Shown piece after piece: positions 61,428 through 64,000 of a stretch of DNA of 64,000 nt. Position 1 is the first letter of the stretch; the number at the start of each line of letters is the position of its first letter. The position numbers and the translations under genes were made by a program. Source of the stretch: Singulisphaera acidiphila DSM 18658 (GTDB taxonomy: Bacteria; Planctomycetota; Planctomycetia; Isosphaerales; Isosphaeraceae); contig NC_019892.1 in the NCBI RefSeq assembly GCF_000242455.2, forward strand, positions 8,318,744-8,382,743. Direction: 5' to 3'. Under the pieces are notes generated by a model. It made no database searches and was not told the origin of the DNA. It saw only the letters and a program-made list of their open reading frames with translations.

Positions 61428-63275
61428 TCAGTATTTTCGAATTTCCAGCGGGTACTTGGTCACCATCTCGCCGTTCTTCTCGACCATGATGACGTCCACA
61501 TCCTTGTACTCAACGCGCGTTTCGCTCGCGCCGGCCGAGTAGACGAGGCTGTGCTTGAAGAAGTTGGCATCGTCGCGGTCGGGGAAATCCTCGCGAGAGT
61601 GCCCGCCTCGGCTCTCCTTCCGTGCCAGGGCACAGGCCACGGTGGCTTCGGCGAGATCGAGCAGACAGCCCAGTTCGAGGACCTCGAGCAATCCGGTGTT
61701 GAAGACCGAGCCCTTGTCGGCGACTCCGACCGACGCATAACGAACCTTGAGTGCGGCGATTTTGTCGCGGGCACGCGTCAAGGTCTCGGCGGTCCGGTAG
61801 ACACCGCAGTCGTCCATCATCGTCTGCTGCATCTCGTCGCGGATCCGGACCCAGGGTTCGCCGCGAGGCCGCGCCAGCAGCGCCTCGACGGCCGCGGCCG
61901 TGGGAGCCTGCGGATTGGGCGGAAGCGGCTCAAACTGCCGGTTCAAGGCGTGCTGAGCCATCGATCGACCGGCGCGACGACCGAACACGACGAGGTCGAC
62001 GAGGCTGTTCGTGCCCAGGCGATTGCCACCGTGTACGCTCACGCAGGCGCTTTCGCCCGCCGAGAAGAGGCCGGGAACAACGGTGCCGGCCGAGTCGCGG
62101 AGGACCTGGCCGTGGACGTTAGTCGGGATGCCTCCCATCGCGTAGTGGGCGGTCGGCTGGATCGGCATCGGCTCCTTGATCGGATCGACGCCGAGATAGG
62201 TCCGCGCAAAGTCGATGATGTCGGGCAGACGCTTCTCGACCCAGGCACTATCGACCGTCCCGCCGGTGGGGCTGGTCTTGTACTTGTTGATCGTCTCGGC
62301 CCGGATGTCGAGGTAGACGAAGTCCTTGCCCCCGACTCCTCGACCCGCGCGAACCTCTTGATAGATCGACCGCGAGCAGACGTCGCGGCTGGCGAGGTCC
62401 TTCAAGTTGGGGGCGTACACTTCCATGAAGCGCTCCCCCTTCCCGTTGAACATCACGCCACCGTCACCGCGACAGGCCTCGCTCAGCAGGATCCCGAGCC
62501 GATAAATCCCGGTCGGGTGGAACTGGTAGAACTCCATATCTTCGAGGGGCAGGCCGTGGCGGTAGGCAATCGCCGGGCCGTCGCCGGTCAGGGCGAAGGC
62601 GTTGGACGAGACCTTGAACATCCGGCCGAAGCCGCCCGTGGCCAGGAGCACGCTCTTGGCGTGGAAGGTATGCAGTTCCCCCGTGGCGATCTCGATGGCC
62701 ACGATCCCGCGACACTCGCCATCCTCCATGATGAGGTCCAGCATGTGGTACTCATCAAAGAAGGTCACCCCTTGTTTGATGCACTGCTGGTAGAGCGTCT
62801 GGAGGATCATGTGGCCGGTGCGGTCGGCCGCGTGGCAGGCGCGCATCACGGGGATCCGGGGCTTGGCCGCCTCGGTGCCCGGCGGAGCGGCCGGGTCGTA
62901 GATCGGGTTCGGCTTGGTGTGGCCGCCGAACCGGCGCTGGGAGATCCGGCCGTCGGCCGTGCGATCGAACGGGAGCCCCATGTGCTCCAGGTCGTAGATG
63001 CACTCGACCGCCTCGCGACAGAGGATCTCGGCGGCGGTCTGGTCGACGAGGAAGTCTCCCCCCTTGATCGTGTCGTAGGCGTGGTTCTCCCAGGAGTCGT
63101 CCTCCAGGTTGGAGAGCGCCGCGGCGATCCCCCCCTGGGCGGCCCCGGTGTGCGACCTGGTTGGGTAGAGCTTGCTGACGACGGCGGTACCGACGTGCTT
63201 GCTCGACTCCAGCGCGGCCATCATACCCGCGCCGCCGGCGCCCACGATGATGCAGTCGAACCTGTGATAATTCAT
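61428..63275 (-). CDS. sdhA: succinate dehydrogenase / fumarate reductase flavoprotein subunit
   Basis: 615 residues. FAD loop: CIIVGAGGAGMMAALESSK; the covalent-FAD His region SHTGAAQGGIAAAL; substrate region HMILQTLYQQCI, PTGIYRLGIL and the catalytic Arg region HGGNRLGTNSLVDLVVFG. It oxidises succinate to fumarate in the TCA cycle. The ATG at 63275 is the family start (MNYHRFDCIIVGAGG); the frame is open further upstream to 63749 but overlaps the anchor gene. Between the anchor stop (63341) and this ATG are 65 bases. Confidence 0.97.
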   Translation of the reverse strand: MNYHRFDCIIVGAGGAGMMAALESSKHVGTAVVSKLYPTRSHTGAAQGGIAAALSNLEDDSWENHAYDTIKGGDFLVDQTAAEILCREAVECIYDLEHMGLPFDRTADGRISQRRFGGHTKPNPIYDPAAPPGTEAAKPRIPVMRACHAADRTGHMILQTLYQQCIKQGVTFFDEYHMLDLIMEDGECRGIVAIEIATGELHTFHAKSVLLATGGFGRMFKVSSNAFALTGDGPAIAYRHGLPLEDMEFYQFHPTGIYRLGILLSEACRGDGGVMFNGKGERFMEVYAPNLKDLASRDVCSRSIYQEVRAGRGVGGKDFVYLDIRAETINKYKTSPTGGTVDSAWVEKRLPDIIDFARTYLGVDPIKEPMPIQPTAHYAMGGIPTNVHGQVLRDSAGTVVPGLFSAGESACVSVHGGNRLGTNSLVDLVVFGRRAGRSMAQHALNRQFEPLPPNPQAPTAAAVEALLARPRGEPWVRIRDEMQQTMMDDCGVYRTAETLTRARDKIAALKVRYASVGVADKGSVFNTGLLEVLELGCLLDLAEATVACALARKESRGGHSREDFPDRDDANFFKHSLVYSAGASETRVEYKDVDVIMVEKNGEMVTKYPLEIRKY

Positions 63276-63340
63276 GGTCTTATTGGTGCGAGGACGATCG
63301 ATCCCCGCCCTTGGTGTCAGGCCCGAACGCCACTCGGCCG

Positions 63341-63811
63341 TCAACGGTCGCCGGAAGCGACCGAGGCGGTGACCGTCTGAGACTGTCCCTTGCGGGGATG
63401 CGCCTTGATGTACTCTTGGTCCTTCTCGAACATGAGAATGGCATAGCTGCCCATGCCCACCAGAACCGTGGCTACGGTCCAGATCAGCGTATGAACAACC
63501 ACGCGCCGACCAGGCCGGACGATATACTCGTCGAGGATCTGGCGGAGGCCGTTGAGGCCGTGAATCACCGCGAGGACAACCATCGCCAGGTCCCAGAGCC
63601 GCCAGAAGAAGCCACTGCCGGGCTTGGTCCAGCGATCCGCGACAAAAGCGTAGTTGATCGTCTCGACGTTGAAGAGGATGTGAACGATGAACAGGTGACC
63701 GAGCGCCAGCAGGACCAGCGTTAGGCCCGAGATCCGCATGAAATACCACGCGCCCAGTTCGAATCCACCGCTCGGTTTGACCCGCCGACCCCGACCCGAA
63801 CTTGCCACCAT
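63341..63811 (-). CDS. succinate dehydrogenase membrane anchor subunit (SdhD-like)
   Basis: 156 residues with three likely membrane helices: LTLVLLALGHLFIVHILF, LWDLAMVVLAVIHGLNGLR and LIWTVATVLVGMGSYAIL. His residues in GHLFIVH and VIHGLNGLR are positioned to bind heme b and quinone. It anchors SdhAB in the inner membrane. The 20-residue C-terminal tail is polar. ATG 63811. It lies between the partial cytochrome-b gene on the right edge and sdhA, fixing the order anchor C, anchor D, sdhA, sdhB. Confidence 0.9.
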   Translation of the reverse strand: MVASSGRGRRVKPSGGFELGAWYFMRISGLTLVLLALGHLFIVHILFNVETINYAFVADRWTKPGSGFFWRLWDLAMVVLAVIHGLNGLRQILDEYIVRPGRRVVVHTLIWTVATVLVGMGSYAILMFEKDQEYIKAHPRKGQSQTVTASVASGDR

Positions 63812-63825
63812 GGTCCCCTTCTCAA

Positions 63826-64000
63826 TTAAAGGCTCTGGTTCGTCTCAATTTTCGCAGGCATGCCCACCGGCTCCGGTTGATTCTCATACTCCGGCGCATG
63901 CAACAAGGGCAAGAGCACCCAGATGGACACCGGAATCATGATCGCCCAGAAGGCGATCGCAACCAAGAGGAAGAGCTGCCGCTGATACCGCACGCCTTTG
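63826..64000 (-). CDS. succinate dehydrogenase cytochrome b subunit, C-terminal part (runs off right edge)
   Basis: Only the last 57 residues are here; the start lies beyond the window. The fragment has one membrane helix, FLLVAIAFWAIMIPVSIWVL, then LLHAPEYENQPEPVG and ends SL-stop at 63826. Its position just before the SdhD-like gene, with 14 bases between, makes it the first anchor subunit of the operon. The heme ligands are not in view, so the assignment rests on context and hydrophobicity. Confidence 0.7.
   Translation of the reverse strand, partial: KGVRYQRQLFLLVAIAFWAIMIPVSIWVLLPLLHAPEYENQPEPVGMPAKIETNQSL

Noticed and set aside
1..64000. CRISPR arrays, rRNA and tRNA genes
   Set aside because: No regularly spaced direct repeats and no rRNA or tRNA signatures were seen on either strand.

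Overview
The window is high-GC DNA from a planctomycete, most likely of the Isosphaeraceae/Gemmatales type. The evidence is its gene families: DUF1549/DUF1553, DUF1501, PPC-domain and cytochrome-c/WD40 secreted proteins, a DUF1559 prepilin-like protein, a secreted protein with an N-terminal LEPR-like sorting motif, and a Ser/Thr kinase with the DFN variant of DFG plus TPR repeats. No rRNA, tRNA or CRISPR array was recognised.

Layout. 1-9.4 kb: partial GT2 glycosyltransferase, hemL, a CNNM/CorC-type membrane protein, hemB, an SH3-like secreted protein, a TlpA-type thioredoxin protein and ribBA (tetrapyrrole and flavin supply). 9.6-20.6 kb: the planctomycete secreted set (DUF1549/1553, a c-type cytochrome divergent from an NsrR-like Rrf2 regulator, DUF1501, PPC, cytochrome-WD40). 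20.6-25.5 kb: accessory stretch with a broken parD antitoxin, an inverted-repeat element, two overlapping ankyrin-repeat genes and a DUF2493/SLOG gene. 25.5-29.4 kb: zinc-ribbon protein, DUF1559 protein and a PaaK-like adenylate-forming enzyme. 29.4-35.9 kb: a TetR regulator, a complete IS1380-family element, then a cupin gene coupled to a CYP102-type P450/reductase fusion. 36.1-39.2 kb: TGS-domain GTPase and two response-regulator/ATPase signalling proteins. 39.3-44.9 kb: aldose 1-epimerase, Ldh-family dehydrogenase, RbsD and a large secreted protein ending at a clear terminator. 44.9-51.4 kb: a CobB-like protein lacking its catalytic motifs, a large MscS/MscK channel and a Hint-domain protein. 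52.2-58.9 kb: LEPR/PPC surface protein, kinase-TPR protein, FHA-GGDEF cyclase. 58.9-64 kb: D-Ala-D-Ala carboxypeptidase and a succinate dehydrogenase operon running off the right edge.

Most notable. (1) The IS1380 element sits inside what reads, when the element and one CTAG target copy are removed, as a TTGACA-N17-TAGATT promoter. A perfect 10-bp inverted repeat follows at the predicted start site. The insertion therefore separates the CYP102 operon from its -35 box and from the divergent TetR gene. (2) The CobB-like protein has lost both the P-loop and the glutaminase cysteine while keeping the family frame. (3) The NsrR-like regulator diverges from a c-type cytochrome gene whose upstream region has TTGACA-N16-TAATAT followed at once by an AATGC-N12-GCATT inverted repeat. 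(4) A Hint domain keeps its leading Cys but has Gln where the block-B His is expected.
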